Source of the DNA: Thiohalomonas denitrificans
Lineage (GTDB): Bacteria > Pseudomonadota > Gammaproteobacteria > Thiohalomonadales > Thiohalomonadaceae
DNA: 64,000 nt
Direction: 5' to 3'
NCBI RefSeq assembly: GCF_016841685.1
Contig: NZ_JAENYR010000002.1
Coordinates: forward strand, 1-64,000
The notes beneath the pieces are model-generated. The model did not search any database and was not told the origin of the DNA. It worked only from the letters and a program-made list of their open reading frames with translations. The position numbers and the translations under genes are program-made. The first letter of the stretch is position 1. Every line of letters begins with the position of its first letter. Positions 46,896 to 59,800 of this stretch are shown here, in pieces.

Positions 46896-46913
46896 CTAGT
46901 CAAAGTAGACTAG
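46896..46913. promoter_or_regulatory. Palindrome upstream of dsrA
   Basis: ctagtc and gactag flank six bases, 92 bp before the dsrA start. It could be an operator. Otherwise no clear promoter was found in this stretch. Confidence 0.25.
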
Positions 46914-47012
46914 ATTGCTCGGGAATTGGCGCAATAGTCCAAAAGGGATAGGAGCCGTTTTACCTGGACTCTGGATTTGCAACGGAATCGCACTGGAGGA
47001 AGAGACCATTGC

Positions 47013-47187
47013 TATAGGGCACTTCTGTTAATCCAGACGGCCCCGAGCCTGACGGGTCGGGTCCAAAATCGCCGATCCCGCATTGCGCCGCTTGACAAGG
47101 GAGCCACCCTTGCCTGCGCGGCGCGCCTTGGCCTCGGTGATTTTGGACCCGACAGAATCCGCGTCGGAGTAGTAGAAGTGCCCTATA
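47013..47187. repeat. 175-bp element with 14-bp terminal inverted repeats (MITE-like)
   Basis: The ends are tatagggcacttct (47013-47026) and agaagtgccctata (47174-47187), perfect complements. A second nested pair, cgggtccaaaatc and gattttggacccg, lies inside. No gene is encoded. The right end creates the sequence TATAAT (47184-47189) 38 bp before the hibernation factor gene. Confidence 0.6.
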
Positions 47188-47226
47188 ATTGGAAGAAACT
47201 CCGACACTCCCCATTCAGGAGGCGCC

Positions 47227-47814
47227 ATGCAATTGCCGCTGGAAATCACGTTTCGCGATATGGAACCGTCTCCGGCCATCGAGCAGCGCATAAGGCAAAA
47301 GGCATCCAAACTGGACCGCTACTTCGATCGGGTGATGAGTTGCCGGGTGATGGTGGAGGCACCCCATCGCCACAAGCACAAGGGCAAGCTGTATCACGTG
47401 CGGATCGATGTGACGGTCCCGGATGGGGAGCTGGTCGCGAGCCGCAGCCCGGACGAGCACCACCGTCATACCGATATGAATGCGGTGATTCGGGATGCCT
47501 TCGACGCCATCTACAAGCAACTGGATGCCTACGTGGGCCGGTTACGCAGTGACGTCAAGCTACATGAGCCGCCACCCCACGGTCGTGTAACGGAACTGTT
47601 TGACGACCACGGCACCATCGACGCGGCTGATGGCAGGCAGATCTATTTCCATCGCAATTCGGTCGTGGATGATGGGTTCGAGCATCTGAAGGTGGGGTCG
47701 GAGGTATGGTTTGCCGAGGAAAAGGGCGAAGAGGGACCCCAGGCCTCCACCGTGCATGTGCTCGACCACCACCACATCTACGAAGATCCCACCCACAAGC
47801 ATCCGAATCTCTAA
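47227..47814 (+). CDS. Ribosome hibernation factor (HPF) fused to a cold-shock-like domain
   Basis: 195 residues. Residues 1 to about 100 match HPF/YfiA (ITFRDMEPSPAIEQRIRQKA; RSPDEHHRHTDMNAVIRDAFD). Residues about 117-180 have a cold-shock-domain pattern: GRVTELFDDHGTI, IYFHRNSVV, VGSEVWFAEEKG. HPF-type proteins bind the ribosome A/P sites; the added nucleic-acid-binding domain may set its target. AGGAGG sits before the ATG. Confidence 0.85.
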   Translation: MQLPLEITFRDMEPSPAIEQRIRQKASKLDRYFDRVMSCRVMVEAPHRHKHKGKLYHVRIDVTVPDGELVASRSPDEHHRHTDMNAVIRDAFDAIYKQLDAYVGRLRSDVKLHEPPPHGRVTELFDDHGTIDAADGRQIYFHRNSVVDDGFEHLKVGSEVWFAEEKGEEGPQASTVHVLDHHHIYEDPTHKHPNL

Positions 47815-47826
47815 TCAAAAAGATTC

Positions 47827-48112
47827 TTAACCACGGGGTGCGCGGAGAGGGGGAAATTATTGGATACCGCAGAGGGGACAGTGGTTGAAATAGTAGTCCT
47901 CTGTGAACTCTCGGCAACTGCTCCATGCGTTGCTCTACCTCCTGCATCCATGCAGTCGTGCGACCTCTGGTGGTTAAAAGATTAACCACGGGGTACACGG
48001 GGAAAATTGAATATGACAGAGGGGATGGTGGTTGAAAATAAGTCCTGCGTGACCTCAGTGATTAAAAGTTATTTTTTGACTCACCCCGTGTGCCCCGTGG
48101 CCCCCGTGGTGA
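47827..48112. repeat. Dispersed repeat copies in the gap before fluC
   Basis: Stretches starting accacggggtgcgcgg (about 47828) and accacggggtacacgg (about 47985) are each followed by a ggaaa/cagaggggac-like sequence and gtggttgaaa; a reverse-oriented copy (cccgtgtgccccgtgg) lies near 48088-48104. They are non-coding repeats; no RNA gene or ORF is supported between 47815 and 48197. Confidence 0.55.
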
Positions 48113-48197
48113 GCATCGCCCCTCGCGCCTCCCATCTCTCGAATCTCGTATCTTCTATCGGGTAGAATGGCTGCTTTGTCGTTAGGTGGACTGGTCG

Positions 48198-48575
48198 ATG
48201 TCGCAGGCGCTCGCCATTGCCGGCGGCGGTGCTATCGGGGCACTGCTGCGGTTCTGGGTATCCGGATGGGTCTATAACGCCCTTGGGCGCGGTTTCCCGT
48301 GGGGCACGCTGGCCGTCAATGTCATCGGCTCCCTGGCCATGGGATGGTGCTTTATCTGGCTGGTGGAGCGCTCGATTCTGGCGCCGGAGTGGCGAGCCTT
48401 CCTCATGGTTGGGATCCTGGGGGCCTTCACCACCTTCTCCACCTTTTCCATCGAGACGATCCACCTGCTTGAAGGCGGCGAGCCGCTCAAGGCTTTCGGC
48501 AATGTGGCATTCAGTGCCGTACTCTGCGTCGCAGCCGCCTGGGCAGGGGTATTGGCAGGGAGACAATGGCTGTGA
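48198..48575 (+). CDS. crcB: Fluoride exporter FluC/CrcB
   Basis: 125 residues with four membrane helices. The family signatures are visible: GGGAIGALLRFW, WGTLAVNVIGS and GAFTTFSTFSIE. It forms a dual-topology dimer channel that expels fluoride. The ATG at 48198 is preferred over an in-frame GTG at 48186. It overlaps the DUF190 gene by 10 bp. I saw no fluoride riboswitch core upstream. Confidence 0.94.
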   Translation: MSQALAIAGGGAIGALLRFWVSGWVYNALGRGFPWGTLAVNVIGSLAMGWCFIWLVERSILAPEWRAFLMVGILGAFTTFSTFSIETIHLLEGGEPLKAFGNVAFSAVLCVAAAWAGVLAGRQWL

Positions 48576-48877
48576 AGGGTACCGAAGTGACCATCGCGCG
48601 GATCTATCTCACCGAGGGCAACAAGCAGGCCGAGGTTTTGCTCAAGCGGCTGCACGATTGGGAACAGGTTCGCGGCGTCACCATCTTTCGGGGCATTGCC
48701 GGATACGGCGAGTCGGGGAAAATCCACACCAGTAAATGGGTCGATCTCTCCCTGGATCTGCCAGTGGTGGTGGAGTTTTTCGACACACCCGAGAAGATGG
48801 AGGCCATCATCGACCACCTGGGCGACACCATCAAACCCGGCCACATGCTCACCTGGAGCGCCCGAATTAACGACTGA
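48566..48877 (+). CDS. DUF190 protein
   Basis: 103 residues with the DUF190 pattern: ARIYLTEGNK at the start, RGVTIFRGIAGYGESG near 37, DLPVVVEFFDTPEKM near 64 and the short end. The fold is PII-like, and members are often beside crcB, as here, with overlapping ends. It may help regulate fluoride export. Confidence 0.9.
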   Translation: MAVKGTEVTIARIYLTEGNKQAEVLLKRLHDWEQVRGVTIFRGIAGYGESGKIHTSKWVDLSLDLPVVVEFFDTPEKMEAIIDHLGDTIKPGHMLTWSARIND

Positions 48878-48882
48878 ATCAA

Positions 48883-48951
48883 TCGCAAACACGCAAAGGT
48901 CGCAAAGAAAGATATCTCTCTTGGCGCTCTTTGCGCCTTTGCGGTTCGCAA
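48883..48951. repeat. Palindromic repeat between the DUF190 gene and serS
   Basis: The half cgcaaacacgcaaaggtcgc is answered by ctttgcgcctttgcggttcgc, so it can form a long imperfect hairpin just before the serS ribosome-binding site. A common proteobacterial repeat type. Confidence 0.65.
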
Positions 48952-48965
48952 AACAAGAAAGGTAA

Positions 48966-50252
<1,287 letters not shown>

Positions 50253-50359
50253 AAGTTGTCCCTAATGCCGTGGCTAACAGCCGCCGCGGCTTAGTCAGGA
50301 ATGTCCCCTTATAAGCATTTCAGAAGCACTCCTGCTGGATGCGTGCCTACCGCTGAGCG

Positions 50360-50591
50360 AGCTGTGTCAGGCGCGTTTCACCTGGATCTCCTGGAGCGTT
50401 GTCGGGCCGATAGCGTTGTTGGGGCGTTTCCTGTCACGAGATCAAGGCAGCGATGCCCTGCTCGCGGGGGCGCATCAATCGCTGTCCTGACGAACTCTCA
50501 GCCCCCAACTGCCCAGCCGCTTCCACTGCTTGAGCCGTTTCCCTGCTACCGCCTGGATGAGCTTCAGCCTATCGACCTCGTTCCCGCTCAT
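50360..50591 (-). pseudogene. Decayed ISNCY-type transposase fragment
   Basis: On the minus strand MSGNEVDRLKLIQAVAGKRL, then WGLRVRQ, then REQGIAALIS in shifted frames match the N-terminal helix-turn-helix of ISNCY-family transposases (xxxDRLxVIQxVxxxRLTQxxAAxxLGLSxRQ...YRxxGxxGL). At least two frame changes are needed. No terminal repeats were found in 50253-50740, which has no other visible gene. Confidence 0.5.
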
Positions 50592-50740
50592 CGTAAGATC
50601 TCCCCGGTACAGCCCCACGAATTGTACGAAGGGGCCATTACTGACTTGCGCTAACACGTTTTTTCAGAGTTGTATATTCGTTCATTCGCTGTTAGGTTCA
50701 CAGAACGCTCAGGGTTTTGTGCGTCGGATCACGGAATTTC

Positions 50741-50770
50741 GAAACGGAAACGGAAACAGAAACAGAAACG
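50741..50770. repeat. Hexanucleotide tandem repeat before the giant gene
   Basis: Five consecutive six-base units (gaaacg, gaaacg, gaaaca, gaaaca, gaaacg) lie 62 bp before the start of the giant frame, in its leader or promoter region. Such tracts can gain or lose units by slippage. Confidence 0.7.
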
Positions 50771-50831
50771 GAATAGGGGAGCAAAATCTTAGGATTTTGA
50801 TGGACATCGATGCAGTCATCAGAGACCTATC

Positions 50832-53800
50832 ATGGAGAGTGAAGGCGCGCGTTGCGCCTATAGGAAGATGGCTGGGGCGAAACGGAACGTGCGCTCCGCG
50901 GCAGTCGCGCTCGTCTGTACTTTGCTGGCCGGTAAAGCGGTTGCCGGCAGTCCCACGTTTGATATCCATACCCAGTCTCCGCTGAGCGAAGGCTCCGACT
51001 CTGCCGGTTATTTATTATCCGTTAGCGATTGCACCTCTATTCTGGGGGTGACAGCGGGCGGAAACGTCATGACGCCTGCCGAAAGCATCCGTGACGCCAG
51101 CCATCCCAATGCCTGCTCGTTCCCTTTTACTGCCGATGGCAATGCCGTTTTCCAGCCGAGCGTCGATGTGGCGTTTCTTGACGGGAACTCGCAAACCTAC
51201 AGCGAAACTTTGAGTTACGAATCCCACTCTCCTGATGTCTCTATCGCCGAAATCGGTGTCGCGGCCGATGATGGTGGACAGTTTGCAACGTTGACTTTGA
51301 CGGCGTCCGACGACACCGATATCTCATACGTCTCCGTGGAGTTGACGGGCCTGAGAGCCTCGGATCTCAGGCGCTTCGGGGGCGTTGTCGAGAAGGCAGC
51401 AAATAGTGCGTTCGTAGAAACCAACGGTTTCGTTCGGAAGCGCCCAATCACTGACGATCAGACCGACTTCCATTTCCTTGCGCCTTTTCAGGAGACTCTC
51501 TCGGGTGAGGAGATGGCCCGGAATGCCCTGCTTTTGATAGAAGCCACGGTTGTCGATGCCTCCGGCAATCAAGCAAGCCTGTCCGAGGTCAGATACCTCG
51601 GGGAGTCGGTTTCGGAGTCGGTCAACGGATTGTATGTGGCCCCCGAATCCCTCGTTTTCTCCGATGCACTTCAATTCGCGCGGCTGCTGCCCTCCCTGGA
51701 TTACGAATTTCGGGGGTTGACCCCGGCACCCGGTGCCGGTACTGGGGTTACCTATACCTCCTCGGAGCCATCGGTCGTTGCTGTCACGTCCGATGGTTTG
51801 GTCTACCCCCTGAAGGAGACCGCTGCCGACGTAGTGGCAATCGAGGTCGCTTACCCGGGACAACCCCCCGTTCCGGTTCCGGTTACGGTCGATTATTCAC
51901 GAAACTTGACCGGACTCCGCTACCAAGGACAGGAGAGTGGCCCATTCAATCTGTCACGCTTGAATGCGACATTGCCCTTGCCCGAGTTGAGCGCCGTTTT
52001 CGACGACGGCAGCACGGCGCCGCTGAACGACTCCCTGGAACTGGCCTATGAACTGCCATCGGCGTCGGAAGGCATCATCAATGTTTCCGCCCAAGGGCAG
52101 CTAAGGGCGTCTGCCATCATCCCTCAGGAGGCGCCGGTAGTCCTTCGAGCCAGCCTGAAACGCGACCCGGGGATATACGTCGATATTCCCGTCACAGCGA
52201 CTGACGCCCCACCGGAGATTGACATCGATGTACCTTCGCAAGCATCGGTCGGCACGGAACTGAATCTGACGCCCCAAGCCACCGATGACGTGGCCATACA
52301 GATGGTTGAGTTTTGGCTGGAGGGAAATCTCCTGGGACGTAGTGCACACTCGCCCTATCAACTTTCATTCCCCCTGTCACAGGAAATGGAGGGGCGAAGC
52401 TTCCAGTTCTCCGCCATCGCCGTGGACAGTGCGGGTCAGAAGAGCGCTCCCGCCCTTGCAACGGTAAAGGTCGTCGCCCAAAGAGAACTGGACACGCCCG
52501 AGTTCAGCTTCGAGCTCCCCGAGGACGGGAAAAGCATCGTCGAGGAGAGTCCTCTGGTCGCGGCGGTTTCGTCACGCCTGGGCAGTATCAGCGAGCCGTT
52601 GAACGACAGTGGGATAGAGTATGTGGAGTTCTTCATGGAGGGGGAAAAGCTGGGAGAAGCTTACTATCCTCGCCTGTCGAAGCGCCCCAATCCATCGGAC
52701 CCCAAGGACGAAATCCTTTTCGAAGTTTGGCAGTCGCAGCTCTCCACTCCGTCCATTAGCACGACGCAGACGACCCGCGCTCTCTCGGCCATTGTTCACG
52801 GTAGCAACGGGTCGAGCACCAAGGCTCCTGCCAAGCTCATCAAGATCATCGGTAATGCGAAACCGACGGTTCGTATCACCTCTCCCCTGGCTGGCTCAAG
52901 CGTCACTATCGGTCAGACGCTTCGGGTTACCGTCGACTTGGCGGATGACACATTGGCGGCAGGTACGGCTGTTCGGCTTTTGATGGATGGTCAGGCGGTT
53001 GGTACGAGGGAATACACGAAAAAAACCGAGGCCGGCGAAGGGGACCACGGTTACGGCGTAACCACCGAAACCTTTGAAATCGAAATCCGGGAAGACTGGG
53101 AGGGGCGTTCGCTCGAATTCCTGGCCGAAGCGGTTGACTATCATCAGGCCGTGAGCCAGTCGGAACCGCTTGCCGTCCCGGTCAAAATCGATCAGCCGCC
53201 GACCGTCGCCCTGGCCCATCCGGTGGACGGAGCCAGTCTCGTTGCCGGGCTGCCTGCCGAGTTGCGTGCCAGCGCATCGGACGACTTGGCGATCGAGCAT
53301 TTGGATTTCTACGTCAACGACAATCTCGTCGGCAGTGACTACAGGGCGCCGTTTTCCGAGATTTACGAGACACCCGAGGAGGTATCGGGTGAGGTGCCTC
53401 TCTCGATCCACGCCGTCGCCCATGACTCGTCCGGCCAGATGGCGACCAGCAACCGTGTCAAGGTGACGCTTGGCCAGGATGCTGAACCACCGGTGGTCAA
53501 CTTCGCCTCACCGGAAATCGACGAAACCGACGCGGGTGACGACATCGCCTCTATCGTGGAGGGTAGCGCCTTCGTGCTCAAGGTGACGGGCTACGACAAC
53601 ATAGGGGTCGGCTCGGTTGAACTTTACGGGGTCAAAAAGCTGGACGGGGCGGGGTTCCTGCTTACTGGTGATGCCAATGACCGGCTGACGGGCCAGGATT
53701 TCGCGCCTCAGTCGATTCCTGGTGTTCTGCACGCCTTTTCGGCGCTCAGGATGGTTCGCGCACCTCCTTTCAAGTATCTGGAGGGCGTTAAATTCGATCG

Positions 53801-56800
53801 GTATCCCGTCCGGGTGGTGGCCACCGATAAGGCGGGCAATGAAACCGAAGGCCGCATGGTGGTCGGGGTCTATGCTGATCAGCCGCCTTCGGTAGAAGGC
53901 GTGATCCTTGACCAGACGGACTACTTCAACCAGCAGTCCGGATACCTCACGGTCATAGCGCGTGACGATAAGTTCATAGAAGCCCTTACCGTCAGCATCA
54001 CCGATGCCAATGGCAATGTTCTTGGCTCCCAGACCAAGGATCCCGACACCGGTCTCGTGCCGGGACCGGAAGTCAACGAACGAGTCGACTTTGACTTGGC
54101 CTCATTTGCGCTCGATAACCGGAACCAGAGCCTTCAGGTCGAGGTAACGGCGGTGGATAGCCGGGGGCTCTCCTCCGACCCCGTAGTCGCTCCGCTGAGT
54201 ATTCGCGCCGACGACGCCCCACCCGCTTTTGCCATTACGGACCCATCCCAGGCTGCGCCGCTGTTTGCCGGCGATACGGTCTACTTCTCTTACCGGGCAG
54301 CGGATGAAACCCGCGTCGAGAGCCTTCAGGTCCGGATCGACGGTCAGACCGTACACTCGGGTTCTCCGGCGGCGTCCGACCAAGCGTCGAGCGTGACTGG
54401 CAGATTCCCGTACGCTATTCCGGAGGGAAAAAGCGGCGAACTGGTGCTCGAACTGAGCGCGCAAGACATCTACGGCAATGCGAATACGCCCACCAACTGG
54501 CGGTTCGAACTCGTCGTCGATGAGCCGCCCAAGCTTTCGGTTCGGAAGCCGGCACCCGGTTCAAGGCTCGTGGAGGGCGAAAGCTTCACCATTACCACTC
54601 TGGTTACCGACGACCGGCGGGTCGAAGAGGTGCTCTATTTCTATACCGACACGGATGGCGAGCACCCGCTGAAGCGCTTCAAGCGCCGGGAGATCGAGAA
54701 CAGCACCGAGGGTGCTTACTTGAGCGCATCGATTCGAGTCCCGACACTGGAGTCGGAGAACACCCGGGTCTATGCCCGGGCACGGGACAGCAGAGACCAG
54801 ACCACGACGATCGACCTGCAATTGGAGATCGAGGACGACCTCGAGCCCCCCACGGTCGTTCTTGAAGAGCCGTTGGAGGCTGTCAGTGTGCTGCCCGAAC
54901 AGAGCTTCACCGTGCGGGGTACGGCGGCCGACAACCAGTATGTCGATGGCTTGAAGCCCCGACTCGAGGCAGCAGACGGAATGAACCTCCCGATAGAGTG
55001 GGAGGTGTTTTCCAGAAAGGATCGGGTAGAGTCGACACAGGTCGCAAACCCCGGCACATTCGGGGCAGTCCTGGTCGGTGAGCGCTTCTATTCGGATTTC
55101 GAGGGGAGGCTCAGGATCCCGGAGGCGTTTTCGAACTACGCCGGCCAAACCCTGAAGCTGTTTGTCAGGGCGTACGACCGCGGGGTGAATGAGGCGGAGA
55201 CCGACCCCGTCGGGGTCGAAATTCTCAATGATGATGTCCAGCCTGTCGCAACCTTCCTGAGCCCCGAAACGCCGCTTTACGAAAGCCAGGCGGCTGCGGT
55301 CGCTGTCAGAGTTTCCGATAACGTCGCCGTCCAATCCTACGATCTTCGCTTGATTGCTTCCGACGGGAGTGTCGATCTGATCTCGTCGGCGGACAACCTG
55401 TTGTCGAAAGAGATTCTCCTACCGGCTGACAAGAACGACCCCGCCTATGATCTGCATTTGCAGCAGTTCCCGCCGGGTGAGGAGAGCGGGCACTTCTCAC
55501 TCTCCATCAGGGTGACGGATTCCTCCGGTAACGAATCGACGCAGACCGAGCGCTATACGGTCCTTGCGGACGCGCCGCCGACTGTACGGCTTGCTGCCGA
55601 AGCGCCGGCCGATGGTGCACTGAGTGGGCAGGCGGTCTCTGGTACTTTCGTCGTGGAAGATGACTTCGTCGGCGGCGGGGCCCTGAAGGTGGCGCACCTG
55701 CCGCTCTTTACTTCACTTTCCGGTCTCGGCGAATCCCGGGGCGTCCTCGGAATGAGCGAACCCACTTCAAGGGATGGGAATCGTCCGTTCTATCGGATCG
55801 ACTATCCCGAGGCGGCAGGCTGGGAAGGCATTCTCTCTGTCAACGGAAGGGACTTTCTGAGGTTTGAAGGCGATACCCTCGAAGCACGGGCTCCGCTCGA
55901 CTACCCCACGGAGAAGATCAAATCGCTCACACTCAGCGGACCGGACCTGGGTGCGGTGGAATACGAGGTCACCACCTATTCAGATGCCGTCTGTACCGGA
56001 ATGCGGGCCGCCGAGAGCGTGGGCACCCAGGGACAGCTCGATTTGACGCCCTATATTGGCGCCGATACGACCCGTCTGGAGGTCCGGCCTGTTTTGATGG
56101 ACGGTAACGGCGGCCCGCTGCCCGGATCCCTCCGCTCGATCATCCTCTCTATCGAAGAGATCAGGGGCGTTCGCAGCTATTCCGCGGACGGCGTGAGCAA
56201 ACGCGTCCGGCCGGAGTTCCGAATTGCCGTAATGGTCGATGATCAGGGGGCAGGCGGAGGAAGTGCATTTATCGAGACGGGTACCTTCCATCTGCAGGCA
56301 GGTGAGTACGGTGAATACGGGTATTCGGTACCGCTTCCGCCCACCGCTGCGATCCGGCATTTCGCGGTGCTGGGCCATGCCACCGACCGGCTTTCGGGGC
56401 AGCGGGATTCGATTCTCCTTCAGCCGCTGTCGACCCACCTGGTTAATGCCGATGTCACCCGGCCGGGGCTGGAGTTGATATCACCGAAGCAGGGAACTGT
56501 TGTCGTCCCCGGCCAACAGATCGACCTCAAGCTCAGTCACGAGGATGACTCGGGGCTGTTGAAGTCGATTCAACTGCTCGAAAACCGTGCGGACTCGGTA
56601 CGCAGCTTGGCGTCGCGGTTCGGCAACAGTGAATCCTTCTTCCCGTACCAAATTCCCAAAGACCACGGCGTCACTGAACTTGAACTCACGGTGCTGGCGG
56701 AGGACTGGGGCGGAAATGTCTCGGAAAACTCGTTCACCTATCCGGTCCATGCCAATGAGGCCCCGATGCTGGAGATGGCCGGATTCCATTCGTACCGTGT

Positions 56801-59800
56801 GAACGGGCAGTTCACAAAGACGATTACCGATCCCAAGCGCCTCAATTATGGCGAGTTCTGGGTGCGTAGAGGGGAGCCGTTCCGTCTCGATACCGACCTC
56901 AGCGACGACGCAGGGCTGACCCATTTCGTTATCAACCGGCTGGCGCCCGATGGCTCGGTTTCTGAGGAAGTCTATTCGGAACACTATTCGCACCAATGCC
57001 CCGAAGAGCCGATGGTTCGGGACGGGGTGACCACCGACGTCACCTTCGACCAAGCCGAACCGACCGAGTATGAACTGTTCGTCGTCGACAACGTCGGCAA
57101 CGAATCACGGCGCACCTTCCTCGTTCACCCGCTGGGCAACATGGTCCCGGAAATCCGTTTCATCTCCCCGGCTGAAAACCAGGAGATCGCGGCCGGAACC
57201 TTTGCGGTGAGGGCCCGGGTGCTGGCGGTCGACGACCGCTTTTTGAGTACGCCCCAGTCGATTCGAATCACCGCCAATGGGATCCCCCTGCAGGTGCTCT
57301 CGGTCGAGGAACTCGACACGGTTGATGCCCAAGTGCGGCAGGGATTCTCGTCGATTCACGACAGCATCGAAGAGAAATACGATGCGGACAAGGCCGCGCT
57401 GTATGCGTCTTCGGACAGTCCCTATGCCAGCCAGATAGACTATCTGCTGGAGATCCCGGAGGGGTTGGTGCGTTTCGATGAAACCTTGAAACTCGCCGCT
57501 ACAGTGGCCGACTCCGACGGGGCCGTCGGGACGGCCGAGCGAAAGGTCCATGTCGTCGCCGACACGATTAAGCCGGAACCGGTGGTCACCGCCCCAAAGG
57601 CAGGTTTTGGGGGCATTGAGGGTGCGGACTTTACCCTCAAGTTCCGTGGGTACGACAACGTCAAGGTCCACGCGCTCGAACTGCATACGGCCTACGGGGT
57701 ATTGCTGGAGAGTGGTGAGTACCGGAAAGGGGAGTATTCGCCGGTAAGGACGGTGGACGGGATCCCCGCAAAGGATTTCGAACCGGTATCGACGGTTAAC
57801 ATCGACTCCCCGGAGTACTCGCAGATCCTGCACGCACCACTGCTGGGGGAGATCGCATCTTCTCTGGGAGAGACTCCGCTTTCCGATGTCCGCCGGGCCG
57901 ACCTTTGGGTCAAGGTGGTCGCGATTGACGCCGCCAATCGGCAGTCGCGTGAAATCAGCTACCCGATAAGGCCCGACGAACGGCCCACACTGGACATCCT
58001 GGAACCTCTACCCGGGGCGCATGTCGTCGAAAACACCGATTTGTACGTTAACGCCCATGCTTTCGACGATGTGGGCGTTGGGTATGTGAAGTTGACCGCT
58101 GAGTACGGCAACGGGAATCCTCCCTATGAACTGCGCCTGAGGCAGGGGCCATACAACTATATGGTCCCCGTTCCCTCCTTCGATTCGTCGGTTCCGGAGA
58201 ACAATCTCATTAGAATCCATCTCGAGGCGGTGGACACCTACGGGGTAGCCCAGGGCGATATGGACAAGCACCGGGCCGAGGAGACCATCGAGGTCACCAT
58301 AACCCGGGACGAGCCTCCGACGGTCGCCTTCGGTCTTCCCAAACCGGGGGCCGAGGTTATCGAAGGGACGCCGATGCTCGTCCAGATCAATGCGGTTGAC
58401 GATGTGGGCATCGACCGGGTTGTCTTGATGGTCAAGGGGCTGAATGGCGGTGAAAAGATGTTCACCGATACGGCATTCCCCTATGAGTTCTATGTGCCGG
58501 TGCCCTACGGCCAAGCCGGCAAAAGCCTTGTCTTGAGCGCAGCGACGACCGAGGAGCGAGCCGACTCGCCCCGCACCGTAGAGGCCGCGAACGACATCAC
58601 CGTCCAAGTCCTGAAAGATGACGAGGCGCCGGTCATTATGCTGGTCAGGCCCAGCGGCACGGCAACCGTGGCCGAAAACCGGTCATTCGCCTACCGCGCC
58701 GACATTACGGACAACGTAAAGGTCGGGCTCGTCAGCATTGAAATGCTGGCCGACCTGAACGGGGATGGCGACTTCGACGACTCGGAGATCGTGTCGAGAC
58801 GCTCGCTGCTCGAGGGCCCCTACTCGGGCACACAACACGTCAAGACCATCGATGAGTACCTCAATGCTCAAGACGGGGAGGCTGTTCCCGACCAGTTGGC
58901 GTTGTATTTGCGGGTCATCGCCCGCGATGGAATTGGCAACGAATCGCGTACCGGAACAGCTATCAGCCTGATCCGCAACCAGCCGCCGGAGGTTACCGGG
59001 ATACGTCTGCTCGACAGCCGGGGCTTCTATATCGGTGAACCGGACAAGGTCACAGAGGGCCGCGAAATCGTTCTGAATGTCACCGCCCGGGATCCGGAAG
59101 TAGGGGTCGACCGGGTCCAGCTCGAGTACGCGATTGGTGAGCCGGACGGTGACTTCGCTTTCAGGCCGCTGGGCGAGGATGCCGCTGCTCCGTTCCAGTT
59201 CCATATGACCGTTCCCGCCGGGCGGGTGGGCGAAGCCCTGCGGTTCCGGGCGACAGCTTTCGATATCGACGGCTACCAGTCCCCTGTGACGGACCTGCCA
59301 CTGCCGCTGCTGATCAAGGCCGATGAACCGCCCGAAGCGCGAATCATCTCGCCGTCCAGCGATAACGCGGTGGTAATCGACGGCGAGGACATCGAGGTCT
59401 TCGTGGAAGCCTTTGACGATCTCGGAGTTGAAGGGATCGACCATGTGGTCTTCTACGTGAACGGTCGCCCTGTCAGAACCGTTTACGACAGCTATGGCAG
59501 CGAAACCGATAGCTTCGCCCAGGACCACGTCTACCGAACCAGCATCGGCGCACCCGCGGGAGTGAGCGGGTTTACACTGCAGGCGGTCGCCTACGACAAG
59601 CTCGGGCAATCGGGTGAAACGCAGGTGGTGAGTGTCGGGACCATCGCCGACACGGTGGTGCCGAAGGTCAGCGTTCTTCGGCCGCTCGATCGGGACATCG
59701 TCACGGGGGCCGAGACCCTCAGGGCCCTGGTGTCTATCGAAGATATCGGCGGTGACATCGAAAATGTTCAGATGTACTGGCGCCGTGAGTATCAGGGGGA

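Noticed and set aside
47227-47814. Plain short HPF
   Set aside because: The protein has a clear second domain after residue 110, so it is a fusion and not the short form.
48100-48197. Fluoride riboswitch before crcB
   Set aside because: I looked for the crcB-motif core (GGNGAUGG and the downstream pseudoknot strand) and did not find it.
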